This document shows, in pieces, positions 1 through 11,187 of a DNA stretch of 64,000 nucleotides. The notes beneath the pieces were generated by a model. That model was not told the origin of the DNA and did not search any database. It was given only the letters and a program-made list of their open reading frames with translations. The DNA lies in the NCBI GenBank assembly GCA_028023455.1, contig JAQFVV010006215.1, positions 4,325,230 to 4,389,229 on the forward strand, in the 5' to 3' direction. Position numbers and translations under genes: made by a program. Source of the stretch: Epiperipatus broadwayi. Taxonomy: Eukaryota; Onychophora; Udeonychophora; Euonychophora; Peripatidae. Positions within the stretch are counted from its first letter, which is position 1. Each line of letters begins with the position of its first letter.

Positions 1-537
1 ATAAAATATTTTTGATTAATTTTACACCCTAATTGGTTGATTATTATTTAAAACAAAAAGAAATACACATGTACACTTTCAATTTATTAATTTATCTTTT
101 ATTTTTAGGAATTAGAAATTAATATTGACCATAAAATGAAGATAAAAAGCCACAATATTTATTATGTCATCTATCAGAACTGACATAGTATTACAATGTT
201 TTCAAATATTATAATTACTATAAAGCAAATATCAGATTTTAAAACAGAATTTAATAGATTTATCATAAATCTATCTTCTTTCAGTCACATAAAAAATAAA
301 AAATAATTTGTTCATTTTCTGAAAGAATGTTTGCATTACCTTAGTTAATGAATATTTATGATGTATATGATTTATGATATTAATGATATTTATGATACAT
401 TATTCTAATTTATAAGTCAGTTTTTAAATGTTTAAAAGGATCAAATATAATTTTTTAGCATATTATTCATTTATAAAATTAAATTAAAAAGAAATCAAGT
501 CTAACATCTACACATGCTGTTTACACAGGGACTAATA
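1..537. other. AT-rich spacer, nothing recognised
   Basis: No open frame, repeat match or RNA gene that I can support; only A/T-rich sequence with short homopolymers. Confidence 0.5.
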
Positions 538-580
538 TTTTACAACTTAAAAGAAATAGGGTCATGTGATATATGACTAT
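538..580 (+). repeat. 3' end fragment of HHR family F3
   Basis: About 40 bp ending in GGGTCATGTGAT match the 3' end of the ribozyme-bearing F3 element at 25.7-26.0 kb, including the flanking AACTTAA.AGAA segment. It is a solo tail without a ribozyme. Confidence 0.55.
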
Positions 581-1759
581 TTTTTATTCATTTGTATTAT
601 TACAACTAATTATAAGTATACAGTATATTTTTGCCTATGAAAAATCATGTGACCTTTGAGTATTTAATTGGCAGCTTAGTTATATAGTTCTACTTAATTG
701 GTCAATCAGTTGTTGTTTTTTTTATCATTAGAGATTTTTCATTTTTTAATGCCCAGAATCTATTGCTTTGCTGAAAACTAATAAAATATAATAAAAAAAT
801 ATGAAATCAAGGTAGAAATTGATTTTTTTTGCATAAAATTAATTACTACTAATTTGACCTTTTTTAAATTGCATTTTAGGTATAAATATTTTTAAAACAT
901 TGAATACCTGTTACAACAACAACAACAACAAAAAATTATCTATGATGCATATGAATACTACTTACTGAAGCAGCATAACTTTATAATTTTTAAATCTATT
1001 TTCTAATGAAAATCAATTTAGGAATTACTTGAAGTGATACTAGTTGTCATAAGTAAATAAAAAAAAATTAACCAGTCCAATAATATCTCACTTTACCTTT
1101 CAGGTCCAAATATTTTTGACTTAAGCAGCCAATGCTTAATCTTTATCCTAATAGCTATGATAGATTAAATAATGTAGAGATTTGAAATAGTTGTAGTGAG
1201 ACTTGCAAATATATATATATTAAGTTTAAATGATAAGATTATTAAATAATGATAATTAACTTTGCTTACTCATTAAAATGTAGCACAACAATCATATTTA
1301 TAATATTTTAAATAGTGAAAAGATGAAATAAAACCACTCAAGAGTTTTAAAAAATGTAAAAATAAAAACTGATGCAAAAAAAATATATTAGGAGAAAAAA
1401 ATGAAATTTTGCTTTTAATTAAAGCCATTTTATGATTATTTTTCAATATAAAGTTTTAAATGTTAAGCAAAAAGTACAATTATAATTTTATTAATACGAT
1501 GAAAGAATCTCCATTATCTTATGATGTAATTGCAAATTTGAGAGTTATTTCTTCTGGTAGCACTTATTGCTTAGTTTTTTCAAGGTGCTATTGGAAAGAA
1601 TAAACTTTTTCCTGAAGTGAAGCCTTGACATATTAATAAAAGAAATGTGTTGTTTAACATTGAGAATATTATCCTGGTCAATATTTTGGTTAACAATTCG
1701 ATGCAAAATTAGTGATTTTTTAAAATAATAATAATAATATTGATATGAATACTTATTTA
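581..1759. other. AT-rich spacer with a short (ACA)n run
   Basis: No gene seen. There is an ACA/CAA trinucleotide run near 913-932 and several A or T runs. Confidence 0.5.
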
Positions 1760-1771
1760 TATTTAATAAGT

Positions 1772-1847
1772 TAAAAAAAAAAAAAACAGGCAAAACTCTC
1801 CATACAGTATTGTCACTCAGTGCAAGCCAGAGTAATCAATGGATGTT
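1772..1847 (-). mobile_element. F1 end fragment with 12-bp target duplication
   Basis: Holds the conserved F1 end (GGCAAAACTCTCC followed by the segment ending AGTAATCAATGGATG), read on the minus strand relative to the ribozyme. It is flanked by TATTTAATAAGT at 1760-1771 and 1848-1859. This direct repeat is what an independent retroinsertion would leave. The fragment has no ribozyme core. Confidence 0.65.
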
Positions 1848-1920
1848 TATTTAATAAGTGTAATAATGCTCAAGATTAAATGGTTTGTAAGTAATCATTA
1901 AAAACCTGTCAACACTTAGA

Positions 1921-2052
1921 CAATTCCAATATCAATAATAATCAACAATTTCTAACTGTTGTCAAGACAACCTCCTTTCCAAGCCTTATTGTTAAAAGGA
2001 GGTTGCCTTGACAACAGTTAAAAATTGTTGTTTGTTATTGATATTGGGATTG
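1921..2052. repeat. Foldback element, family FB1, copy 1
   Basis: Arms 1921-1978 and 1995-2052 are nearly perfect reverse complements of about 58 bp, separated by a 16-bp loop. The inner arm contains AGGCAACCTCCTTT-type sequence, which recurs in the foldback at 58025-58120, so this is a family and not a chance palindrome. It has no coding capacity and is MITE-like. Confidence 0.75.
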
Positions 2053-3204
2053 TTTTTTAATGATTATTTATATTTATATGAGAGAGATGCAGGAGAATAT
2101 AGACCTAATTATCTATAAACAGTTTATTTATAATCACATAATCAATAGATGAAAGTAAGTTAATATTTATATATGTGTTTTATAGATATTACAAAAACTT
2201 AAGACATAAAAGATAGACATAAATTTTTGACAAGTTAATTAAATATAAAAAGAGCTCAAGCATTAATGCATCTGATTGCAAATATAACAATTATTTTTAT
2301 CAATTAACAAATGTAGAAACGTTTAGAATTGAGAATAATGTAATGTTTGAGGCAAGAATGGTCCATGTCTCATGTATTATTTTTATTACATTTTAAAATA
2401 ATTAGTAATGGAAGGTATTAAATTACCTTGAATGGATGATAAGGAATTGTATATTTTATTAGGCTTTTTCTTTGTTAATGTTATAATAATGAGTTTCACA
2501 GGTAGTGGATAATGAAATGGCCTTCACATATAAAGGCCAATTATAAATATCAAATAAGCAATGCCTGAACAAGATCTCCTTCTGCCCTGTAAAATAAGAT
2601 GCTGGTTATAGATACTATTTCCAATGCAAACAGTATTTTCTGTCTGTTTCTTTTTTCTTCAATCATTTAAGTTATTGTAGGACCCAATCATCATAAATCT
2701 CTCATGCTTTCAGGCATCTTCTTATACTAACTGAGACAACAGGATTTGTGCGGCAAAATTTTTAACCTTTAACTATACATTCTTCTGATTCCAATATTCC
2801 TTTTCTCTTTCTTTTTTTTTTCTCAGCCCTCAAAGATTAAGAAACCAATGACTGGGATAAACTTAATAGGTTAGCAGTCCTTACTTGTGATTTTGGTTGA
2901 GACAGTACAATTATTAATGAGTCAGTTTGGAATTGAATTTAAGTTAGACGGAAGTTTTGGCTAGCAAAAATTGTATGTTTAGGCAGTCCTATTTAGATAT
3001 CTCTCTGCCCACCATCAAAATGGAAGAGCTAGAAAATGTTTAAAAATGATTGGTCTCATATAGTCTGGCTTGATTGTCATGCCTGACTGATTACCATTTT
3101 AGTGGTAGAAATAATAGTAATAAGAATAATATCAATAATAGTGGTGTAATAAGTGTTAGTATCAAATATAGCATTACAAATATAAATCTATTTTTTTTCC
3201 TAAA
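2053..3204. other. AT-rich spacer
   Basis: Nothing recognised: no long frame, no repeat shared with the rest of the window. Confidence 0.5.
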
Positions 3205-5010
3205 TAAAGGTAAATGAAATGTGAAAAGTTTACTTGATACAAACTCTTCAAGACCAGAATGGAGAACTACATTCATGGCTAAAGAACTGACAAGATTTAC
3301 GATTGTTATAGCTTTTCTTAGTAAAACTCATTTCCCACAGGAAAGAAGTTTATTAGATCAGATGAATGTATATAAGTTTATTTGGAAAGATAGATGAGTC
3401 AGTGGAAGAAGAATACATGGTGCAAGATTTGTTGTAAAATCTAATTTAATATCTTCTATTATTCAAATTCTTCACCGTAACAATAAAAAATTAATGATCA
3501 TAAACTTGCCTTGCATAATGGTACCAGAGTTCATTTTATTAGTGTATATGCTCCAACCTTATATTCAGAGAATTTCAAAGAAGGAAAACTTTTATTTCTT
3601 GCTGGATAGCTTTATTATATCAATAGTGTTTTCCTGAAGATTTATGCTGATGGTATTTTAATTGTATTTATATATAGGACTATTTTCATCATCTAATATA
3701 AGCATTGAATGTCTTTAGAAAAATTTTACTTTATTTAAATATTCCAAATACATTTAGCTAATATATTTGCAATATTTAAATAAAGTTAAATTTCTCTAAA
3801 GACATTGAATGCTTATATTAGATGATTGAAATTGTCCAATATATAAATACAATTACATCAACACCATTAAGAGATCTTTTTTTTTTCTTGGAGACTTTAA
3901 TGCATGTATCAGTACAAATAGTAGAACTTTGGACATAAAGTTACTGGAAATAATGATATTGGGATTGTAAATTCTTATGGTTTGTTACACACAACATATG
4001 GATTATCACAAACACTTTATTTAGGCAGAAAAACCACTACAGAAGAATGTGAATGCATCCACATCCAAAATAAAGGCATTTAAAAGATTACATTATTTTT
4101 AGAACCCAGAATATAAGAATACTCACAAGCTCAGATTGTTGGACAGATCATACACTTGTACACTCTAAAATTAAATGAGAGTTGCATTAAAAAACAGGTA
4201 TTATTCCAATCATATTTATAAAAAAAAATGATACTAAATTTCAACAGGTACTAGACCCAAAAATTGCTAATTTGAATCTTCAGAACTGTCATATTATGCT
4301 CTTTAAAATGTGTTACAAGAATCATGACTGGTTTTCTGACAATGGTCATTTTATCAGTGATTTAAGCAAAAGGCCACATGTAGCATTCTCTCCCTGTCAA
4401 AAAAATAGATTAAATGTGGAACTTTATAATAAATATAAAGATCTGAAAGCAGAAGTTCAATGGCTGAAGAAAGCTTTAAAATGATTGGTGGATTAAAACT
4501 GCAAACAAGATACAGGCATTCACTGATCATGGTCATTTTAGATCTTTTTTGATGCATTGAAAGCAATGTTTAAATCTGATAAATGATATCACAATCCTAT
4601 TAAATTCAGCAATGGGTCTTTCTTACATGATGATGATAATAATATTTTGAACAGGTGGAAAGAATATTTTGATTATTTATTGAATAGCATACAAGAAATG
4701 ATACAATGACTTTTGATAATATATCTATTTTATGGTACTCATTTAGATTTGTGCAAAGATATCCAGATTAATGAAGGCAAAACAGCTCTTTGTAAAGTGA
4801 AAAAATTGCAGGTCTGGTGAAATATCTGGGGGTTTTAAAATATGGCTGTAATAAATTAGCTTCAAAAATGTTGGAATTTTTTAAGAATATCTGAAATCAT
4901 GATGTTGTGCCATCTTTCTTCCAATTTTTAAAAACAATGGAAATAGGTAAGCTTGTGGTAATTATTCTGGAATATTCTTATTATCCACTATAGCAAAAGT
5001 ACTATTGCAT
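3205..5010 (+). pseudogene. LINE-B: fossil non-LTR retrotransposon (endonuclease to early RT)
   Basis: Conceptual translation, across many stops and frameshifts, gives an apurinic-type endonuclease: an N-terminal segment like RPEWRTTFMAKELTRF, then SKTHFP (catalytic Glu position altered), VYAPTLYS, FLGDFNA near 3890 and CWTDHTLVHSK (the SDH-like motif) near 4140. A linker follows, with RWKEYFDYLLN near 4655 and the first RT region LASKMLEFF near 4860, where the copy ends. The arrangement matches the abundant invertebrate endonuclease-reverse transcriptase family, a lineage distinct from LINE-A. A foldback element (3645-3868) sits between the VYAP and GDFNA motifs and is therefore younger. The copy cannot be expressed. 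Family assignment rests on motif order seen by eye. Confidence 0.7.
3645..3868. repeat. Foldback element FB2 nested in LINE-B
   Basis: Arms of about 105 bp (3645-3750 and 3764-3868) are reverse complements with scattered mismatches and a short loop. Both arms contain ATCTAATATAAGCATT and GTCTTTAGA. A diverged single arm of the same family lies at 45848-45965. It interrupts the endonuclease reading of LINE-B, which dates its insertion after LINE-B. Confidence 0.75.
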
Positions 5011-5089
5011 GCTTCCAATTATTTTATATATTTTTATCATTTAGATATTTGGTATATAATTTTGCCAACAATTTTTCATTTTTTTCAAC

Positions 5090-6150
5090 TGCTTCTTTTA
5101 TGATAAATTATTATAATTCCATCATTTCCTGTAACTTTTCATTCTTCATACATTTAATTGCATGCTCACTTCATTTAAAATGCTAGACAGTTCAGAAGAT
5201 GTAGTAATTGTAAGAATACTTTGTTTATTTATTCTTTATTACTATATAATTATTTATAAAAGTCTCCCACATATTTCATGATGTCTTCTTTTATCACAGA
5301 AACAAGTATGTAGCAATTCACAATTAACTCTTTTTATACATTTAAATTTATATATTTCTTCTTTTCTTTATCCATTGTCTTGGCTCAATAGAAAATTTGC
5401 TGTTAAATTGTTGCTTTTTTGTACTACCTATCTTTGTTGCAGTTTCTACTGATTTCATTCCAATAAACCAACTTCAATGTCTGTTAATATTTTAAAATGA
5501 TTTGTAAGTTCTAATTTAAGTTCATTGGAGTGTTTTTATGGCTATGAATATCAACTGTGAACTCTCAAGTCAAAATATAATGCAGTTCCATTTAATATTT
5601 TTTCAAAGAAAGAATTCATAATATATGGTTTTTCTTTTTCTGCAAACTCCACAAATCTGTTTCTTCTCTCATTTCTATCACTGTAACTGAATATATCCAT
5701 AGCACTTTCATCCTTCAAACATCTACCAATTATAATATTAAAAGCTTCCATGACAATTTTAAAATATTTTTGGACTGATCAAAAACTTTTTGTACATTCA
5801 TATAAAAATGCTCTACTTCTTTGTCATAATGAGAACTTGATGGGCACAAACCTAAATTATTTGCATTTGGTATCACCAATTAAGTTGAATAATTTATTTT
5901 GCCATTGGCACAAACTCTTTTTAATGTTGTTCATCAACTTTTATTTATAATAAATCCCATTCCATTTGCATTTCCAATATTTGTGCCTTTGTAATAAAAT
6001 GCATGTCCATCTTTTAAATAAATTTTCTCATCACCTTTTCTACTAACTTCACAAAGTTCAATAATATCTCATTTAATATTAGACAATTCTTTTAATTCAT
6101 GCAATTTTCCTTCACTTGAAAGTGATATGTAAATATAAGTACCTAAATAA
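5090..6150 (-). pseudogene. LINE-A (RTE-like) 5' fossil, minus strand
   Basis: Reading the minus strand from about 6150, the DNA aligns with the 5' part of the long LINE-A copy at 51490 onward. It starts at the shared GGTACTTAT and TTTCAAGTGAAGGA, then runs through endonuclease segments (DESAMDIFSYSDRNERRNR, FVEFAEKEKPYIMNSFFEK). There is an internal deletion that removes the DYILTN region. The end near 5090-5160 matches the ILNEEVRHAIKFMKK stretch that precedes the RT. It has many stops and indels and is a dead copy. Confidence 0.75.
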
Positions 6151-6767
6151 AAGATCATTATTAAACAGTAGCCTACGTCTGCAATTAGGGTTTCTTACCA
6201 TCTTCAGTTTTTGACTGCCAACCAGCCTAAGAGTTGTAATTTATCCTTTTTTCCTGTCATGATTGTAAATATATACTTTAAAAAAATTCCTCGAAAGCGC
6301 TTAGCATATAATAATTTTCGAATCTTTATAGCTTCTCGTTCAAGTGTTTCATATGCTTTTTAATTTGTATATTATACCTTTAAGAAAATTCATTATTTCA
6401 GTTAAAAATTATGAGGCTACTGGGAAGAAAGACCATGGTGTTTTCCACTATGACTGATGTGTGTTGGTGAGGAATACATGCATGGAATGGACATTAGAAT
6501 CTTTCCATTAAGGCATTGTAGAGGAGTTAAGTTGTTGAGAATTATTGCAACTTTATATTTCAATGATAATAAATCTCTGAGAATCTTATAAAAATTAATT
6601 ATATAAAATGTATACAGGTATTTTATTTAATAAAAAGAATTACAATTTTGTTTTTAATAGTGTTTGTTGATTGCATTGTGAAAAAATAATTTAATTCTTT
6701 ATTTTTTAAATTATTAGTTTTAGACTAATTAATAAAAGTAGTATTTGTTAGAGAAACAGTTGCTTTC
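6151..6767. other. AT-rich spacer
   Basis: No gene. A CCTCGAAAGCGCTTAGC stretch at about 6288-6304 resembles half of a ribozyme core but lacks a CTGATGA partner, so it is not called. Confidence 0.45.
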
Positions 6768-7156
6768 TTGTGGCCAGGAGGGGTTTCTCAAAGATTGGCC
6801 CCCAGTGCCAGCTCTGCCACTCAGCTGATGAGACCGTAGCCCACCTATTATACATGTGCTCCACCTTCTCTCCGATCAGGAACTTCATCATTAATAAAGT
6901 TTCACTAGACATCAGAGATGTCCTATCAATTCAAAACACGATCAAACAGGGAACCTATGCATCAATCAGACTGTCCATCTTCTTGACCTTCACCTTATGG
7001 CTAACCAGATGCAAATTAATGTTTGAACATTTTGGAAATACTCCACTTCAGATTTACATCAAGCTACTCACACAGGCTAAAGTCAGAGACTCAGCCCTTG
7101 CACCTCAGCTGTTACACAGAGACACTTGGGAAAAGATTGAGTTTCCAAATGAATAA
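6768..7156 (+). pseudogene. LINE C-terminal zinc-binding (zf-RVT-like) fragment
   Basis: A 128-codon open frame begins GFSKIGPQCQLCHSADE and continues VAHLLYMCSTFSPIRNF. The C-x2-C...H...C spacing is the zinc-binding module found downstream of the RT in L1- and R-type LINEs. The rest (LTFTLWLTRCKLMF) fits the helical region that follows it. It is 5' truncated: no RT is present upstream. The ATG at 6770 is incidental. Base composition is clearly less AT-rich than the neighbourhood and the frame is intact, which suggests a young insertion. A T-rich stretch follows the stop near 7190. Confidence 0.65.
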
Positions 7157-7485
7157 GCCACTATGAATATCAGGACTGTGCAGAATGGGTTCCTTTTTTT
7201 TTTAGTCTAAAACTTTAAATACCATGTAAACCTTTCAGTGTACAAACAACACTTCATCTTTAAATAATATATATATATATTTAAAAAAAAAAAAGAGTTT
7301 GCTATTAACTGAAAGAAGATCTTTAAGCAAGATAACAAATATTAACCTGAAACAATTTATGAAGAAAATTATTATTGCTCCTAAATATTAAAGTTATTAT
7401 CATAAGGACATATGAAATTTCCAGAAAAAACTCAGTTCTTAAATTATCAACTCAGTGTTAACTTTATTTTAAAATATAATTTAAG
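7157..7485. other. AT-rich spacer
   Basis: Nothing recognised except a (TA)n run near 7268. Confidence 0.45.
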
Positions 7486-7535
7486 CGGGGTTCGCTTCCC
7501 GGCCGATGTTTTGACTCATGAGGAAAAAAAAAAAA
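7486..7535 (+). mobile_element. SINE S1 3' fragment (B-box half)
   Basis: GGGGTTCGCTTCCCGGCCGA is a pol III B box in tRNA-SINE context. It is followed by TGTTTTGACTCATGAGG, the same order as in the S1 copies at 14283 and 28228. The A-box half is missing. Confidence 0.6.
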
Positions 7536-8255
7536 AATTTAAAATAAACTTTGGCAAAAATATTTATTATAATTATAATAAATCATGTGATTAACTAATT
7601 TCCTGGGGTGAACGTTATTTGAGTATCTCTAAAAGTCTTCAAAGTAATACAATACTGTACTTGAAAACAATATACATATATAAATAATAATAATTTAAAT
7701 AATCAGACATTAAATAATGTAATACCACAAATATATTTTTAAAGAGACCAAGTTTATATTAAAAAATTTAAATTCATCAAAACTTCTAGATAAATTAACT
7801 AATAGCTTTAGTTTATGACTGATGTTAGCTTAAAAACATAGTTATTTTTAAGATCCAATGTAATTAACTCTTTCAATAATTGATTATTTTATAGGAAATT
7901 TATTATTATTATTAATGTTGTTTTATAATATACCGGATTTAAAACGCGTTAACTTAATTATTTTGTAATTATTTAATTGAAGTATTCTAATCATTCAATA
8001 AAACAATCTCGAATTAATTTAATTACAATAACGATTTTATTAATATTCAATAAAACTGCTTTTTAATGGCTTTTTTTTTTTTTCTGTCGTCCTTGTAACA
8101 TATTTTTCAGATCCTTGTATGTTACATCAGCAAAAAAAAAGTGAAAAAAATATAATAGCCTTGATAATTATTTTAATTACTGATCTTTACATATTCCCAT
8201 GATTGATTAAAACATTATTATATATATTATAACGGAAAGAAATTGATGTTAAATA
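7536..8255. other. AT-rich spacer
   Basis: No frame or shared repeat recognised. Confidence 0.5.
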
Positions 8256-8414
8256 ATTACATTTATATAATCACATGATCACTATCTTATACCAGCACAT
8301 AATTGTTTATGAACAAAGCAAAACTCCCCATACAGTATTGCCACCCTGTGCCAACCAGAGTAATCAATGAATGCCAGATGGCTTGTGCATAAAATCCCTA
8401 TCTAATGCCTACTC

Positions 8415-8472
8415 ATCCAATATCCCAGACTAGTTTCTGGCTTGTGGCCATCATCAGTGAGGAGCTTTGGAT
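8415..8472 (-). ncRNA. Hammerhead ribozyme, F1 copy a
   Basis: On the minus strand: CTGATGA (8451-8457), stem II TGGC/GCCA with loop CACAA, GAAA, a two-pair stem III (AC TA GT) and C as the cleavage nucleotide. Stem I is bipartite: an inner TCCTCA against TGGGA, weakened by a C-A mismatch, and an outer ATCCAA against TTGGAT. The core residues are all present. Confidence 0.7.
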
Positions 8473-8747
8473 CTGAGAGCATTGCAACTAGATCTTAGGA
8501 TCTAATGCAACCCTTCAGCACCCACCTTTTATCTCTACTTAACTACAAAACTATGAGAATGAAATTGAAAACACAAAAAATATTTTCAATCTAAGCTCAA
8601 TACTGTATGGAGAGTTTTGCTTTGTTAATAAACAATTATGTGTTAGTATAAGATAGTGATCATGTGATGCTTAATGGTTTAACACCAATCCTGCCTAATA
8701 GGATAGTGGTGGCTATGGTTTTTAAAGATCCAAAGACACCAAAATGT

Positions 8748-8775
8748 ATGGGTGCTGAACTGAGTTCAGACCCAT
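8748..8775 (+). promoter_or_regulatory. Conserved hairpin of F1
   Basis: ATGGGT-G-CTGAAC-TGA-GTTCAG-ACCCAT forms a 12-bp stem with one bulged G and a 3-nt loop. A recognisable counterpart lies in F2 (32639-32665, and in the tandem units), and a shorter CTGAA/TTCAG version in F3 (25705-25717). This suggests a conserved RNA structure in these elements; its role is unknown. Confidence 0.55.
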
Positions 8776-8919
8776 ATGACTATATAAGCTATTGAGCTTA
8801 GATTGGAAATATTTTTTGTGTTTTCAATTTCATTCTCATAGTTTTGTAGTTAAGTAGAAATAAAAGGTGGGTGCTGGAGGGTTGCATTAGATCCTAAGAT
8901 CTAGATGCAGTGCTCTCAG

Positions 8920-8978
8920 ATCCAATGCTCCTCACTGATGATGGCCACAAGCCAGAAACTAGTCTGGGGATATTGGAT
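8920..8978 (+). ncRNA. Hammerhead ribozyme, F1 copy b (best conserved)
   Basis: CTGATGA at 8935-8941, stem II TGGC-CACAA-GCCA at 8942-8954, GAAA at 8955-8958, stem III AC-TA-GT, and predicted cleavage after C8964. Stem I pairs TCCTCA (8929-8934) with TGGGGA (8965-8970). After an internal loop it pairs ATCCAAT (8920-8926) with ATTGGAT (8972-8978). This is a type I hammerhead with a very short stem III and an internal loop in stem I able to contact loop II, as known for natural HHRs. Every catalytic core position is canonical. Activity has not been tested. Confidence 0.8.
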
Positions 8979-9140
8979 GAGTAGGCATTAGATAGGGATT
9001 TTATGCACAAGCCTTCTGGTATTCATTGATTACTCTGGTTGGCACAGGGTGGCAATACTGTATAGAGAGTTTTGCTTTGTTTATATTTATATATTTTATT
9101 TAAACCACTAAAACATCACATGATCACAATTTCTTATCTT

Positions 9141-9968
9141 TATACAAGCTGTTGAACTGTGATTTCTCTTTTATTGGAATCAGGAATCTCTCAGCCAATA
9201 TGCCCAGAGAAACTTACTAGCAATCTTACTTACCTCTCCATTCCCCACTCTAAGTTTTTCCCACATTCTTCTCTGTCCTGCTCCATCCCATTTGTCAACT
9301 CCATGACCCTTATATCTAAATCCCTCTTATTTTTCCCAAACCCAGCATAAAAACTCAAGAACCCTCTTTCTGTATGATCACTTTGCTTATATTTATTCTT
9401 CCACTTCATTATTTGCACCCTTTCTACCTGCAGGCATTTACATTCAATTAACAAATGCCTAATATTTTCTATGCCTTCCTTACACAACTTGAAGACTAAA
9501 TCACACACATGTTTCCATTTATGGGTATATTCACTTGTAGCTAAAGATCCTGTTCAAGCCTTAAACAGTAAACTACCTTCCTTGCTATTATCATAAATTA
9601 ACTTGCATCCAATATTCTATTAACTTATATATATTTAATCTCATTTTACTTTCCATACTAGTTCTCCATTTATTTTTTATTAATGTACCTATTCTTTTAT
9701 CCCATTCCTTGCCACTATAACACTCAACAATTCTCCTAACACAATCATCCCACCTGTTGTATAAGTATACTGACATAAATTATTTCTCCCTGAATTGCTT
9801 TCTTTGCTGTCCACTCATCTGCATCTAATGCATGTCTTCCTACTTTCTTTGAACTTTTCCAAGTAATCAAACTCCCCTTTACTAATACATAATGCATCAT
9901 TACCATATGTTAACACTAGTACTGCATTTCCTTTCCATACAATTCTAGTTACATCATATTTATTATCT
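9141..9968 (-). pseudogene. LINE-D C-terminal fossil
   Basis: Minus-strand pieces read, in order, LTYGNDALCISKGEFDYLEK (the post-RT region of many LINEs), KNKWRTSMESKMRLNIYKL, and a zinc-knuckle-like segment CDLVFKLCKEGIENIRHLLI. The last has the C-x2-C...H pattern of LINE C-termini. The tail reads EECGKNLEWGMER and then a stop-containing LRDS segment. The order matches a LINE 3' coding end, broken by stops. The tail recurs at 37185-37378 (+) and 38515-38625 (-). An F1 element interrupts the upstream side at 9971. I cannot name the clade. Confidence 0.6.
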
Positions 9969-9970
9969 CC

Positions 9971-10185
9971 ATACCATAGTGCCACCCAGTGCAAGCCATA
10001 GTAATCAATTATTGCTCTCAGATCCAAGGCTCCTCCACTGATGAAGGCCACAACTAGAAACTAGTCTGGGGATATTGGATAAGTAGGCATTAAATAGGGA
10101 TTTTGATCCAAAAACCTTCTGGCATCCATTGATTATGATGGCTTGCTCTGGGTAGCATTACTCTATGGAAAGAATTGCTACTATT
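9971..10185 (+). mobile_element. F1 inverted pair inserted in LINE-D
   Basis: A short minus-strand F1 end (9972-10010) abuts a plus-strand copy with ribozyme (10011-10185). The outer ends are reverse complements (ATAGTGCCACCCAGTGCAAG against the 10135-10175 segment). Confidence 0.65.
10022..10080 (+). ncRNA. Hammerhead ribozyme, F1 copy c (stem II decayed)
   Basis: CTGATGA at 10038-10044, GAAA at 10057-10060, stem III AC-TA-GT and cleavage C at 10066. Stem I still forms (ATCCAA against TTGGAT outside, five inner pairs). The 3' arm of stem II has changed to ACTA, leaving at most two pairs, so activity is doubtful. Confidence 0.6.
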
Positions 10186-10387
10186 GTAATATTTTATTTA
10201 AACTCGATCACAAAATAGTGATGATGATATTAATTACCATTTCATTTGCAAGTATATTGCAACTAATTCCTTTGATGGTAGTGATTACATTTACAAAACT
10301 TATCATACTTCTATAATCCATCTCTCTCTATCTCTCTCTTGATTGGTTAAAATATTACCTATAGCTTTTTTTATGCTAAATAGAAAG

Positions 10388-11187
10388 ATCTATTTCACAG
10401 ATGATGTAGTTGTTTTTGCAAATAATGCTTCCGAGCTGCAGGAAATGTTGCAGGAGTTATCAGATGAAAGTAGGAAAGTAGGACTAAAGATAAATGTTAA
10501 AAAGACTAAAGTAATGTTTAATCGATTTGCTCAAAATATGAAAATAAAGATTGATTATGATGAATTAGAAGAAGTTAAGAGTTACAAATACCTTGGTCAG
10601 ATTATTAATACAGATGGAAACATAATAGAGGAAATTAATCATAGAATTAAGCTTGGTTGGAGTGCTTTTGGTAGAAATAACTTGATATTAAAAGGAAATA
10701 TGCCTATGTGTTTGAAAAGAAAGGTTTTTAACAAATGTGTTTTACCAGTTCTTACTTATGGATCTGAGACTTGGACACTTAATAAAAGATCAATACAGAG
10801 ACTTCAGACCACTCAAAGGAGTATGGAGAGATGTATGTTGGGAGTAACAAGAAGAGATCGAAAACGCAATGTATGGGTAAGAGAACAAACAGGTGTTACT
10901 GACCTCATTGAAAAAATTAAAAGATTGAAGTGGAGTTGGGCTGGACATATTGCTAGAAGAGATGATAATAGATGGACAATTGAAATTTTAAACTGGATTC
11001 CAAGAGATTGTAAAAGACCCAGAAGGAGACCACATGTAAGATGGATGGATGAAATAAGAAAATGTGTAGGGGTGATGTGGAGAAGAGAAGCTAAAGATTG
11101 GAGAAGATGGATTAAACTTGGAGAGACCTTCATCCTGCAGTGGATTGATAATGGTTGATAATGATGATGATGATGATGATGATGATT
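10388..11187 (+). pseudogene. LINE-A (RTE-like) 5'-truncated copy, RT C-terminal half
   Basis: An uninterrupted frame to 11158 starts in the RT catalytic box, here FTDDVVVFA instead of FADDIVVFA. It continues through KVGLKINVKKTKVMF, SYKYLGQIINTDGN, LPVLTYGSETWTLNK, MERCMLGVTRRDRK and the basic C-terminus RPRRRPHVRWMDEIRK. Because the frame is intact from the truncation point to the stop, this is a relatively young insertion. The 3' end is a short (GAT)n run (about 11158-11187), the tail type seen in RTE-clade elements. The upstream ATG at 10343 is fortuitous flanking sequence. Confidence 0.8.

Larger units (their letters stand above)
8256..9131. mobile_element. F1 composite: inverted pair of HHR-bearing repeats
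   Basis: Two long F1 copies face each other. The left copy (about 8256-8600) reads on the minus strand and the right copy (about 8720-9085) on the plus strand. Each copy has, 5' to 3': a stretch ending TTTGTGTTTTCAATTTC, an AGATCTAG-like box, a hammerhead ribozyme, a TTGGATGAGTAGGC segment, the GAGTTTTGC end and, where present, a tail ending GATCATGTGATG. Between them (8594-8690) lies a plus-strand F1 3' end joined directly to the start of the right copy, which is the tandem arrangement typical of Penelope pseudo-LTRs. A further minus-strand tail lies at 9090-9131. There is no coding capacity. Confidence 0.75.

Noticed and set aside
6285-6305. CCTCGAAAGCGCTTAGC resembling the 3' half of a PLE hammerhead
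   Set aside because: No CTGATGA-like partner or stem II within reach.
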